A stretch of 64,000 bases of DNA from Hydrogenophaga sp. Root209 (lineage in GTDB: Bacteria; Pseudomonadota; Gammaproteobacteria; Burkholderiales; Burkholderiaceae_C). The stretch lies in assembly GCF_001428625.1 (NCBI RefSeq), contig NZ_LMIE01000029.1, positions 351,558 to 415,557 on the forward strand, in the 5' to 3' direction. The translations under genes were made by a program, and so were the position numbers. Positions 54,960-63,905 of this stretch are shown here, piece by piece (positions within the stretch are counted from its first letter, which is position 1; each line of letters starts with the position of its first letter). Under the pieces are notes generated by a model. It was not told where the DNA came from and searched no databases. It was given only the letters and a program-made list of their open reading frames with translations.

Positions 54960-55702
54960 CCCAGGATCGTAAATGTTCGCGCCACCCGTCCAGAGAAGGG
55001 GCGGCCTCATTGCGGAAAGTCACTCGACATTCCCTCGCTCGGATTGAACAAGCGTTGATTTTGTTAAGGGTGCGTGCCAAATGTGCCACGAGGCTTTCTA
55101 CTTGTCGGCCACCAACGTCTCTCTTTTGAGGTTTTCTTGCCATTGAACAATCACTTTTTCAGTGCCTTCGGAGCGGGTTCATTTGAGGCTGCCTAAGACT
55201 CACTCGACGGTGCTCTTCGCACACCGCGGGCAACACCGCGTCACGCACTACCCCACCGGCGAACGCATGCGTCGTAGCAGTAGCATTGATGCCAGGGACA
55301 ACGGGGCCCGTCGCATCGAACACGGGTGTCGCGACGGGGCGCACCCCGGTTGAAATTCCTGGTCGTTGATCTGTTGCCCCCCCACGCACCAACATTGCGC
55401 CAGCAGCTATTCTTCCAGCGCCAGCAGCAGCAGGGTCAAGCCAGTACCTTGCATACAACTCAGATCAGCAGTAGCGCAATCTTCTTAATGAAGTCATCCT
55501 CGGTGGCCAAGGACACCTCCAGCTTGGCCGCCAGCACCTGAGCCGGCTGTGCGCCGGTTCGGTCAGCGTTGCTGGTTCAGAATTTGGCTCCTCTGTATGT
55601 TCAGGGGCCGTTTCTGTCACCGATACAGGTGCTAAGGATGGGGATGGTCTAGCCTCGAGTCGACCTTAGGCGGAACCAGCAAACAGCAGCTAACACCGCC
55701 CA
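54960..55702. other. Gene-poor junction, start of accessory region
   Basis: No convincing gene is seen in these 743 bases. Two stretches keep open frames on the minus strand: a 99-codon frame (55159-55458) of unconvincing composition, and the fragment annotated separately. This space marks the change from compact high-GC backbone to the lower-GC region that follows. Confidence 0.55.
55460..55665 (-). pseudogene. Possible decayed gene fragment
   Basis: On the minus strand one frame gives a Pro/Glu/Thr-rich linker-like peptide (with VTETAPEHTEEPNSEPATLT). A single shift then leads into LAAKLEVSLATEDDFIKKIA before a stop, an amphipathic, protein-like segment. There is no start codon. This looks like the 3' remnant of a frameshifted gene, but the family is not recognised and chance is possible. 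Confidence 0.25.
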
Positions 55703-57142
55703 CTATTGCCGATCAATACATGAGAGATTTGACAGTGTTCCGAAGCGATCCTTCGCAAGTAAGGCGGCGTTTGCAACCCGCTTTGATTGACTGCTTGCAA
55801 CAGACGAGTTGGATCGGCCGGGAGAGGCGCTGCGTTTGCTCAGCACCTCGCACGCGCTCTTCGCGCCCCTCGGCGTCGAAATTCTGAATCCGCTGACATT
55901 CTCGAGATCAATGGCGACGATCGTTAAAAACGATCGCTCTGCCTCCGACCACCCGGGATACATACTTTCAATGGTCTTACTCCACCGTGCGACGGCAGAA
56001 CCAATGAACGCAACGTGGGATCTCAAAAGAACGTGCTTGGCCTCAGGTCGAGAAAGCTCCCTGTTTACATCGTACCCTGTCTTTGCATACCAACTGGCCA
56101 AAGTGTCAACTTCCCAAGTCCGAATCGGACGGAGATAACCATAACCCCGCTTTGAAAGAAACAAAGCCTTCGTCACTTTGGGTCCAATGCTTGCCGCTTG
56201 GTCGTTCGAAGATGCAAAGTCGAGTTGACGAAGTCCTGTGCTTATCCCAGAGTTCTGAAGCAAGGCGTCACCGGTTCGAAACGCATCGGAAGAAAGAGAA
56301 TTCCCTTCACCTGCGGCTTCATTCATCTCGATGAGATCAGCTGTGACGCACGGTAGCTCCACGGCATTGTGTTTGCACTCAACCTTGAGGTCAGCCTTTA
56401 GAAGGTCGTGCAATTCCTGTTTAGTCGGAGTTCCACCTTCCGGGAACGCTGCGACCAACTGTCTCATTCTGTAAGTTCTTAATGCCAGAGTAAGGTAAGC
56501 TTCAGCAATCCATCTGCGCTGCACCGATCCAACCGGAGCCTTTCGAAATGCCTCGTCATAGCTCTTTGTCAGAGCCCACGGGTTCTGTGAAATCGTTTTT
56601 TTCCCGAAATGACTGGGAAAGATCCAAAAGAACCTGTTGGATGGATCCCGATCTGCAATAAGACCTTGACGCTGAGCTTCATCATCGAAATCGATACTGA
56701 AGCGGCCATTCTCAACTGAGGCTCGCCAAACATTCGTGTTTACTCTTTCGATCCGGGGCTTTACAATATTGATAGCAACTCGATTACAGTGCTTCGTTGG
56801 ATCGAAGGTTGGATAGTTTTCAATTCTAACGCCTAGAACTGGCACCTTTGAGGTATATCGGCCATTGAACTTAATAAGGTCGTCTAGTCGCGATAAATCG
56901 ATCGGGATAGTCTCTAGCTGCCGTGCCCCCATTGATCTCGACGAGATCGCCTCAGTTCCTTCAACGTTTGTTGTGTCACTTGAGCGTTCTATCGCTGGAG
57001 TCTCCGGTTGATTCGCAATATAGCCACCCCTTGTGTTGCACACGGGACTGGCATCCGCCAAAGATGGGGAAAGCATTGGCAATGCTGAAAGCATTACTGC
57101 AGCGCAAACGTTGATTCGGCTGACGGAAAACTTCGCTCTCAT
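55703..57142 (-). CDS. Unrecognised secreted protein
   Basis: I do not recognise this 479-residue protein. It has a clear Sec signal peptide (MRAKFSVSRINVCAAVMLS, cleavage near SLADASP) and a mature part of mixed alpha/beta composition without membrane spans. Four cysteines pair closely in the sequence: Cys near position 35, one in DPTKHCNRV, and KVECKHNAVELPCV. The chosen ATG has GAGG eight bases upstream; the open frame extends a further 38 codons but the signal peptide would then be internal. GC is visibly below that of the backbone genes, which suggests transfer. Confidence 0.72.
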   Translation of the reverse strand: MRAKFSVSRINVCAAVMLSALPMLSPSLADASPVCNTRGGYIANQPETPAIERSSDTTNVEGTEAISSRSMGARQLETIPIDLSRLDDLIKFNGRYTSKVPVLGVRIENYPTFDPTKHCNRVAINIVKPRIERVNTNVWRASVENGRFSIDFDDEAQRQGLIADRDPSNRFFWIFPSHFGKKTISQNPWALTKSYDEAFRKAPVGSVQRRWIAEAYLTLALRTYRMRQLVAAFPEGGTPTKQELHDLLKADLKVECKHNAVELPCVTADLIEMNEAAGEGNSLSSDAFRTGDALLQNSGISTGLRQLDFASSNDQAASIGPKVTKALFLSKRGYGYLRPIRTWEVDTLASWYAKTGYDVNRELSRPEAKHVLLRSHVAFIGSAVARWSKTIESMYPGWSEAERSFLTIVAIDLENVSGFRISTPRGAKSACEVLSKRSASPGRSNSSVASSQSKRVANAALLAKDRFGTLSNLSCIDRQ

Positions 57143-57239
57143 GGAGTGCACCTCACTCTCTCCAAACATTACCTGATCGGGTGTGTGACGTACTCCCCTG
57201 CCACGCGACCAGAGATCCGCAGTTGCGTTGCACCGCGGA

Positions 57240-57989
57240 CTACATGCAACCAGCATTCTTCAGCTGTGTGACAGAAGTAAGATCCAAATTCCCGCCTGCC
57301 CCGAGTGCCGGTTGCCAAGGAGGAGGCAAATCTACTTGCCCTTCCGGATTCGTAATCACTATGTCAGCGCCTTTCAAGTCCCACCCCATCGGCCGCGCAA
57401 GGCTCATTAGCAGGGATTTAAGATCCTGATCGGCTGTCTCCTTGATGCGCTTGAACTTGTCTGGATCGCGGAGCCCTTCATGTGCAACGGCAAGCGCTTG
57501 GGCAGTAGCGACGCGAATCACTTCGTCTTGCCTGCTCAACTCTCCGACGAAGGGGCTTCCGCCCTCCACTACAAACATCAGGCTCTGCGTCAGCACCGCC
57601 GGGCACGTTAAAAGTCGAAGCGGTGGGGCTTCGAAGATGATTTTGGTACCCTCCCGCTTCAATGACCAAGATGCCTGACGCGCAAGGTCGTAGCCGTAAT
57701 AGTTCTTGACCTGATACTGCAGGTAGCCTTTTGCCTTCTCGCGCGCCCCTAGGTTCGACAGCAGCTTTGCAACTCTAGGCCAAGTGCTAACCAACTCCCA
57801 GTTGTAGCGTTGTGTGGAGGACGATTCAGCGAGTAATAGCTTCTGAGTCGGAATCAAGAGTTCGGTAAGCACTCTGGCTCGGTCAACCTCACCACATTTT
57901 GGGCATTCCTTTCGTCCCAAATAGAAGGCGCCTGCAGCGATCGCTAGGGACACTATTGCTCCCCATATGGCCCACTTAATGTTGTCCAT
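57240..57989 (-). CDS. Membrane-anchored protein of unknown function (possibly DUF4230-like)
   Basis: This 249-residue protein has one N-terminal membrane helix (residues 6-25) followed by CPKC, with the bulk of the protein outside the helix. The body contains VKNYYGYDLARQASWSLK, a proline-containing strand segment (IIFEAPPLRLLTCPAVL), and an amphipathic helix region (TAQALAVAHEGLRD). This layout resembles DUF4230 proteins, although I am not sure. It lies 97 bases upstream of the secreted-protein gene on the same strand, so the two may be cotranscribed. Confidence 0.7.
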   Translation of the reverse strand: MDNIKWAIWGAIVSLAIAAGAFYLGRKECPKCGEVDRARVLTELLIPTQKLLLAESSSTQRYNWELVSTWPRVAKLLSNLGAREKAKGYLQYQVKNYYGYDLARQASWSLKREGTKIIFEAPPLRLLTCPAVLTQSLMFVVEGGSPFVGELSRQDEVIRVATAQALAVAHEGLRDPDKFKRIKETADQDLKSLLMSLARPMGWDLKGADIVITNPEGQVDLPPPWQPALGAGGNLDLTSVTQLKNAGCM

Positions 57990-58241
57990 AGCCCTCCCAA
58001 AGTCGCCGCATTCGCGGCCGAAAGATCACAATAAGCTGGTCAACCTTACGTTGGCTGCTTCCAATAGTCGTGTCTATCCCACCGCGAGAGTCTCGTCAAG
58101 CCCTTTGGGCCCGCTCCAGACGCGAAGTTGACTTGGAAGATCTTGCCGTCTTGTGATCAGCGGATGCATTCTGCTTTGGAATTGCAATCAACGCACGGAA
58201 GGGCCTAAAGCAAAGAGCCTTAGGAAGCCTTCGAATTAGGT

Positions 58242-59135
58242 TCAACCCGGGTTACCAGACAGCGGTTGGGGCGCAGAGCTGGATCGTCGTGCTCGCATAA
58301 CTAACATCCAGGGCCTACCTGAATCTGCATTGTATTGAAGCAATCCTTGGTCATCAAGCGGCGTGAGGGTCCGCGCCACCGTTTGCTGCACATTGCCTCC
58401 AATGGCGTGGACCATCTTACTTGTCAGATCAACTTGAACGACAATATCGCAGTGCATAGCTGGGCCATTAGCACGGATTTGAAATATTTCTTCAGGTTTT
58501 AGGGGTCTACGTCGTTGTTCCCCAGGTTTCGGCTCCAACACGCGGTTGGCGCAGATAATGTCTCCAACTTGAGGATATGCGGGAATCGGCACAACTTCGA
58601 ATGCAGATGCATAGCCGTCACGAGCAGCAAATATGTATTCAGCATGAACCCCCGATGGCCAAAATTCAGAAGTCGAGAATTTTGCTTTCTTGAGCATGGT
58701 ACTCACAAATGCGGCGGACCATGCAGCAGTCATTTCAAAACTCCTCGTGTCACCGGGAGGCCATTTGACCTCGCATACATCGTTCAAATTGCAAGAATGT
58801 CCGGCCTTGCCATTGGAGACGTTTGCCCAGTATGTGTTAACAATTGGGCACAGCGCTCGGGTTTGCTCGTCTCCGCAGCCTTCGGCAACTACTTCGCAAC
58901 TTCCATCAGCTTGAACCAAGCACGTGGGAGAACCGGGCATAGCGCGCACCACTCGCTTGCCCCATCGTTCCCATTCAGTATTTGAATGGAAAACCAAATC
59001 GGCAATTTGCGTAGGCGTCACGATTGTGGGCGCCACCTTGACTCTTGGAGGTCCTTTAGAGGCACAACCTTGCAAAATTGCAAGAATACCCAACGCATTG
59101 AAAAGTGGTATCCAGCATTTGAGAATTGCGTTCAT
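58242..59135 (-). CDS. DUF2272 domain lipoprotein
   Basis: This 297-residue lipoprotein has a signal peptide with lipobox LQGC (Cys24). The DUF2272 core is recognisable: AAWSAAFVSTMLKKA, then FWPSGVHAEYIFAARDG, VGDIICANR, MHCDIVVQVD and the closing IGGNVQQTVA. The Ser-Ala-Phe helix, His and Cys-containing strands recall the NlpC/P60-like (papain) fold, so a peptidoglycan amidase role has been suggested for the family but is not shown. The start has AGGGG six bases upstream. GC is low for this genome. An insertion rich in Cys (residues 85-130) holds four cysteines that could pair. Confidence 0.85.
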   Translation of the reverse strand: MNAILKCWIPLFNALGILAILQGCASKGPPRVKVAPTIVTPTQIADLVFHSNTEWERWGKRVVRAMPGSPTCLVQADGSCEVVAEGCGDEQTRALCPIVNTYWANVSNGKAGHSCNLNDVCEVKWPPGDTRSFEMTAAWSAAFVSTMLKKAKFSTSEFWPSGVHAEYIFAARDGYASAFEVVPIPAYPQVGDIICANRVLEPKPGEQRRRPLKPEEIFQIRANGPAMHCDIVVQVDLTSKMVHAIGGNVQQTVARTLTPLDDQGLLQYNADSGRPWMLVMRARRSSSAPQPLSGNPG

Positions 59136-59462
59136 AGACACCCCTGGGTGGGAAAGGCCAATTTCGACAATGATCCCGACTACGAGACTGCCGCAATTGC
59201 GCGGCATTACCCCTACAGGATGTCGCGGTGCTCGAGGGGCTGACAGGTAAAGAAGATCAAGTCGGTTTAGTCAAAGCATTTTCGAGCGGAGACTAGTCAA
59301 TAAGACGCTTCATGTCAATAAGCTGCATCCACGCAGCGGAATTCAAAAAAGTAACCAGCCTGCACCTAAAGATGAGCGAAGGAAAGCGTCGAGAACCTAT
59401 AAACTGAATGCATCTCGGATGCAGCGATCGGTGTTGGCGAAAGATACCGACGACGGTCACTT
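59136..59462. other. Intergenic region, no gene seen
   Basis: These 327 bases hold no supported gene. A plus-strand frame running in from 58986 (ending at 59243) is antisense to the DUF2272 lipoprotein and has no ribosome-binding site. AT-rich patches around 59270-59360 could hold promoter elements, but no clear hexamer pair was found. Confidence 0.5.
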
Positions 59463-61418
59463 CTACTGGCCTGAAAGCTTGCGCGTCAGCCTCTCCATCT
59501 CTTCCTCGTATGAGAGGAAGTTCATTATCATCCCCGGCGCATTGTTGTTGCCGCTGACTTCCTTGGCCCAGCCTATGGTGCAGCCCGTGTAAGCGAGCTT
59601 CAGCGGGGTGTCGACAAGCTCCCTGAGAAAGAAGTGGCGCTGCAGGGTGGAGATGACGCGGACGGCGGCCTGTCGATCGGTTTCGAGCATGGCCCGCAGC
59701 GCTTCGTCGTCCGGGGCTACGATCCGATCTGCCAGTGGGATATCGTAGAACGTCGTTCGCTCAGCCACGAATACCGAGAAGGTTTCCACGGCGCGCAGCA
59801 GGAAATTTCGGTGGGAGCGCCCGAAAACATCCGATGCTGCGATCCAGTTGGCCGTGTCCAACCCGAGGCACGCTGAAAACTGTGCGGTGTTGTGGACGCC
59901 TTGACAGACCGAGTCAGCGAATTGGAAGTAGCTCCGGTACCAGAAGTAGGTTGCCAGGGCCTCGACATTTTCGAGGAAAAGGTACTGTTGGTAAGCTGCC
60001 GACTCCTTGTCGTTTCGACCGAGCCGGGCAAAATACTTCAAGGAGAAATCGGTCGCGAACAGGTCGGCCAGAGCCTCCTCCCTGAACATCCTCTCCGTGG
60101 ACTCGAGTTGCTTGTCCTGGGCCTTGAATTTGTCGATGAACCCGCGTTGCTGGCTAGTGGGATCGATGACGATCTCGTCGAACATATCCAGATAGAAATT
60201 CGAGCTCTTGAAATAGTCTGCGTGCTTGCAAAGGCGCAGGATTGCCGCCCGGTAGCTTGGCGTCGAATCGAGCGGAACACTGTCAATCGCCGCGTTCGAG
60301 TCCGAGTCAGGCGAAAGCAGATGTCCCACCTCGTGCGAGAGGACGTAAAGCATGGCCATCGACATGTGATCGATGACATGCTCATCGTCCTGGCCATTGA
60401 GCTTGCGAAACTCCTCGTTGGCGCGCAGTCTAGACAGAGTACGCACAGCGTCATCGCTGAACCGTCGTGCCAAGAACTTCAGGCCATCCGTGCTTCTAAT
60501 CCCAGATCGCGGATCCTCGAAGAATCGCAGTACGGCCTCGATCTCTGCGATGTAGTCGGCATTGCAGACAATGGTTGGCCTCGGGAGATCATGAGGGACA
60601 GCGATGCAGTTGCGAGTCCGGAACTTCTCAAGCTCCGCAGGCGGAGGTTCTTCCATCTTCACGACGAACATATCGATGTCGACGTTCTTCGCGCCATAGT
60701 CGACAAGCTCGCGTTTCAGCATCGCCTGTGCGCGTTCCACAGCCTTGTCGGCAATGTTATCCCGATGCCCGCGATCGCGCAGCAATTGCAGCGCCTTGTT
60801 CTGCGTTTCGGAGACTGTTGCTGGCCTTGGTTCGAACAGGGCGCCGGCTCGCGGCTTCTTGAGCCTGCTCTCGATCGAAGAGATGGCCGAGGCAATGTCG
60901 GCGATCAATTTCTGGAACAGCTGGTCCTTGGACTTTACGAACTCGCTCTTTCTCGAGATGACGGTTTTCGCAAATGCGCCAAAGGTGAAGTTGCAGTCCA
61001 GTCCAGTGCCTTTCTGGAGCAGGAAGTAGAAGTTGACGATGTCTCTTCCAGCCTCCGGACTGGACGCTCTCCTGAAATAAACCGCATTTCGCGGGTACTG
61101 GCGCGAAACCGCGAACTCGTGCAGACCAAGCGTAGGGAATACGCCGCGGATTGCATCGATGACCTCCGCAACCGAGCGGCAGGGAAGCACTGCCCGGTGC
61201 TCGGAGATCTGGTCGCTGAGTGCTAGCTCTTCGCTTTCGTCGAACTGCCCAAAACCCTCGAACTCCCGCTGCACGCTCTTGCGCAAGGATTCGATCGTCA
61301 CTTCCTGTTCGCCTTGCTTTACGACCGCGAAGGTCGGTGCCGCGGTGGCAGCTGCCGAACAGCCGAACAGTGCGATCGCCACAAGCACTTGCCAGAGCGT
61401 CCTATTCACGGTTTTCAT
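59463..61418 (-). CDS. Exported HExxH metalloprotease-like protein
   Basis: This 651-residue protein starts with a signal peptide containing a lipobox-like LFGC (about residue 20), so it is exported and perhaps lipidated. A zinc-protease motif HEVGH begins at residue 362 (context YVLSHEVGHLL). About 85 residues later, REEALADLFATDF supplies the EExxAD element that gives the third zinc ligand in gluzincin-type peptidases. The N-terminal 300 residues are helical and charged and are not recognised. The ATG overlaps the stop of the upstream hydrolase gene (ATGA). No close peptidase family can be named from sequence alone. Confidence 0.8.
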   Translation of the reverse strand: MKTVNRTLWQVLVAIALFGCSAAATAAPTFAVVKQGEQEVTIESLRKSVQREFEGFGQFDESEELALSDQISEHRAVLPCRSVAEVIDAIRGVFPTLGLHEFAVSRQYPRNAVYFRRASSPEAGRDIVNFYFLLQKGTGLDCNFTFGAFAKTVISRKSEFVKSKDQLFQKLIADIASAISSIESRLKKPRAGALFEPRPATVSETQNKALQLLRDRGHRDNIADKAVERAQAMLKRELVDYGAKNVDIDMFVVKMEEPPPAELEKFRTRNCIAVPHDLPRPTIVCNADYIAEIEAVLRFFEDPRSGIRSTDGLKFLARRFSDDAVRTLSRLRANEEFRKLNGQDDEHVIDHMSMAMLYVLSHEVGHLLSPDSDSNAAIDSVPLDSTPSYRAAILRLCKHADYFKSSNFYLDMFDEIVIDPTSQQRGFIDKFKAQDKQLESTERMFREEALADLFATDFSLKYFARLGRNDKESAAYQQYLFLENVEALATYFWYRSYFQFADSVCQGVHNTAQFSACLGLDTANWIAASDVFGRSHRNFLLRAVETFSVFVAERTTFYDIPLADRIVAPDDEALRAMLETDRQAAVRVISTLQRHFFLRELVDTPLKLAYTGCTIGWAKEVSGNNNAPGMIMNFLSYEEEMERLTRKLSGQ

Positions 61419-62497
61419 TGCGTTGCCTTTCTCGACATTGCAAACCGATACGTGCGCTGCTGGAAGGTCCATTGCCCAGCATACCCACTGGGCTCGGCGC
61501 TCAGGCGCAGGTCAGAAGGCGGACCGGCATCTGAGAGCCCGCCTTCGCCGGGTTTCGGATTGAACTCGTTCGACAGGTTGACGATCAGCGTCGGACCGTC
61601 GCTGACCATCGTGCCTCGGTACCTGTCAACCAGCACGCCCGGGGCGGCTTCAGGTCCGTCGAAGGTGAGGACGAAGACCTCGCCGGCTCTCTGGACGGAG
61701 CAGTTCGTCAAGGGCTTGCCATCGGCCATGCAAGCGAAGCTACCCGCGACAATGGTCGGTTGCTGGAGGAGCTTGAAAAGCTGCGCTGAGGCCGGCCAGG
61801 CCACCAGAACCGCCAACAAAGCGGCCACGATCCACCGCAGTGGAAGATTGAAGATCTCGAACCAAGCAGGCGTTCCAGCGCCACTGGCCTGGTACTCGGA
61901 AGCGACGATGGATCCGTCCTTCAGGAAGGGCACCCAGTACCGCCGGACGAACTCGTTGTCGAAATACCCGCTGTGTGGCATCTGGTGTACTCGGTCTTGG
62001 ATGTCTGCCGAACCGAATCCATAGGTTCCCGTCGCCGAATAACCCCATGTGATCGCCTGCCCAAACGGAGGCCAGATGTCGCGCGTCCCGCACTCGTTGA
62101 TGGCCCGCGCCCTGGCGGGCGCAGGCTTGATTTGGGAGGCGATTCTGTCCCAGGGGAAATCCTCGTGGATGATCGATCCGCAGAGAATCAATCCGTGGAT
62201 CTTGATGTCTGAATACGTCTTGAGCACATTGGCCATCGCGTAGGTCCCAAAGCTGTGCGCGATTACGACGATATCGTCGTCCGGGTACCTAGCGATGACC
62301 GTCCGGAGCTTCTGATGCACGCGGTCGATCGGCCCGCGACGGAAGAGTTGCCCGGGAAACAGGAACCGGATCAGATCGAAGTAGCCGTACTTCAGGGGAA
62401 CGACGTTGCAGCCTGCTTCGGCAGCGAGGATTGCGGAGACCGACCCCTGCCACCAGGCGCGTGTCCGAATTCCGTGGACAAGTACGACAGTCTTCAT
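61415..62497 (-). CDS. Membrane-tethered alpha/beta hydrolase
   Basis: This 360-residue protein has an N-terminal lipase-like alpha/beta-hydrolase domain without signal peptide: strand and oxyanion motif VVLVHGIRTRAWW at residue 4, and nucleophile elbow IAHSFGTYAMA with Ser82; His175 in MPHSGYF is a candidate catalytic His. A single membrane helix follows (about 220-240, RWIVAALLAVLVAWPASA), then a C-terminal domain of about 120 residues with two close cysteines (SFACMADGKPLTNC) that would lie in the periplasm. The catalytic domain is thus cytoplasmic. It is coupled by ATGA overlap to the metalloprotease-like gene. Confidence 0.82.
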   Translation of the reverse strand: MKTVVLVHGIRTRAWWQGSVSAILAAEAGCNVVPLKYGYFDLIRFLFPGQLFRRGPIDRVHQKLRTVIARYPDDDIVVIAHSFGTYAMANVLKTYSDIKIHGLILCGSIIHEDFPWDRIASQIKPAPARARAINECGTRDIWPPFGQAITWGYSATGTYGFGSADIQDRVHQMPHSGYFDNEFVRRYWVPFLKDGSIVASEYQASGAGTPAWFEIFNLPLRWIVAALLAVLVAWPASAQLFKLLQQPTIVAGSFACMADGKPLTNCSVQRAGEVFVLTFDGPEAAPGVLVDRYRGTMVSDGPTLIVNLSNEFNPKPGEGGLSDAGPPSDLRLSAEPSGYAGQWTFQQRTYRFAMSRKATQ

Positions 62498-62583
62498 CCT
62501 GGCGGTTTCCTTCTCCTGGCCGGCTGTTGCACTGACTTGCAGCACTCTGCGTGGTGCTTCGCTTCTTCATCCTTAAGGAGCCA

Positions 62584-63378
62584 CTACTTTGAGGTTTCAG
62601 CGCCACACTGCATGCGCGCAATGGCACTAGGACTCACGGTAGTGCTTGCGTCATACATCTTGGCTTTCACGATCGCGAGAGCCTCGGCAATTTTCTGAAT
62701 ATTCGACTCAGACAGGTCGACATTAAACGGCACCGCTTGAGCGATTTGGGAGTCGTCAAGACCAATTAGCTCCACACTAATTGACCCACTGACACGTCCC
62801 GACTTTGCACCAGCAGCCAAACTGAGCAGGCTGCCCGAGAGATCAACATCTCCAGATGTCACGACTACTACCAAGCGAAGGCCTACTCCGACTCGAGCCC
62901 AACCAAGAGCTTGTCCATTACTGTCAGTAAGGGGCTCTGCTCGCCATTTCATAAAGTCGATCACGTAGTTCCTATTGCGGCGAGAACCTGTGCCGATTCC
63001 TGTAACAACTCCAGAAAATTCGTCAGACGTCTGGGTGATATTCGTTGAAATATTTGTGAGAAGCTTGTGTACAGCTGCCGCTCCGGCAGGCCAAGCCGTG
63101 GACTTGGTTGAGACAGCGTTATTTGCTCCAACCGCCACTTCGGTGTACCCCCAGGTCGCTATAGGAGGGAGAGGAACGTATACAAGGTGCCCGGTTGGAC
63201 ATGAAAATATACGAGTGGTACCGTCGCCTGCAATTGTTGCCTTTGTCGTTGCGTTTAACTGCGTTCGGCTGGCGTCCTGAGCACTAACGCGAGGACTGTC
63301 ATTCAACGCAGGAACTATTGAAGAGCAACCAATACACAAGGAAGCGCATAGAAGCGACGCTAGAGCAATTCTCCCCAT
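62584..63378 (-). CDS. Unrecognised lipoprotein
   Basis: This 264-residue protein has a short signal peptide with lipobox-like CIGC (Cys18) and GGAGGGTGT directly before the ATG. The mature protein is Ser/Thr/Val-rich and probably mostly beta-strand, with a segment GYTEVAVGANNAVSTKSTAW and a hydrophobic LRLVVVVTSGDVDLSG strand. I recognise no domain. It lies 86 bases upstream of the hydrolase gene on the same strand and may share its transcript. GC is lower than in the backbone. Confidence 0.72.
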   Translation of the reverse strand: MGRIALASLLCASLCIGCSSIVPALNDSPRVSAQDASRTQLNATTKATIAGDGTTRIFSCPTGHLVYVPLPPIATWGYTEVAVGANNAVSTKSTAWPAGAAAVHKLLTNISTNITQTSDEFSGVVTGIGTGSRRNRNYVIDFMKWRAEPLTDSNGQALGWARVGVGLRLVVVVTSGDVDLSGSLLSLAAGAKSGRVSGSISVELIGLDDSQIAQAVPFNVDLSESNIQKIAEALAIVKAKMYDASTTVSPSAIARMQCGAETSK

Positions 63379-63905
63379 ACATCCACCCTCCAGTTTCCCG
63401 AATGTCATAGATCGTATCTTGGGGTGTCTTCTGTGCAATAGCCGCCTGTCGACTTAAGTCACTGAATCCACCAATGTGATAATTTCTTTCAAGTACGCTC
63501 ATCCTCACCTAGATTCCCGAACCATTTTCTTGGCCGAAGTCGCATTGGGTGATGCACAGCAGTCACATATTTCGAGGCTCCGCAGTGGTGGCCAGCTTAA
63601 GTGCCGACGTGTATGGCTTCATCGCATATGGCCGAACAAGTCGAAGTGCATTTACGGAACTATTCTTCCTTTGACTCTGCACGGGTAGAAACTACCAACG
63701 GGTGAGCACGATGAGGCCGTTTGCTGTCGGCTGCGGGCGCACGGTGACTCCACGGCCTTTGTCGAACAAAGGTCACACGGAAGCCAGCGCCCTCGCCAGC
63801 TTGACGGCTGTTCTAAAAGCTGCAGCCGACATTGGAGGCATGTCGCCGCAGGCGGCACCCAGATCGTCTGTTGCCGCGATTTCGAACTGTCTTTCGACCC
63901 CAAAC
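63379..63905. other. Intergenic region before the IS element, no gene seen
   Basis: These 527 bases hold several short frames on both strands (the longest about 70 to 100 codons) with no ribosome-binding site or recognisable motif. It should contain the promoter of the minus-strand lipoprotein-hydrolase-protease unit, but no clear hexamer pair was found. Confidence 0.5.

Noticed and set aside
55159-55458. 99-codon minus-strand frame in the gene-poor junction
   Set aside because: Starts with TTG, no ribosome-binding site, composition not protein-like, no recognised motif.
58986-59243. Plus-strand frame ending in a peptide with DNDPDYETAAIARHYPYR
   Set aside because: The end looks somewhat protein-like, but most of the frame is antisense to the DUF2272 lipoprotein start and there is no ribosome-binding site.
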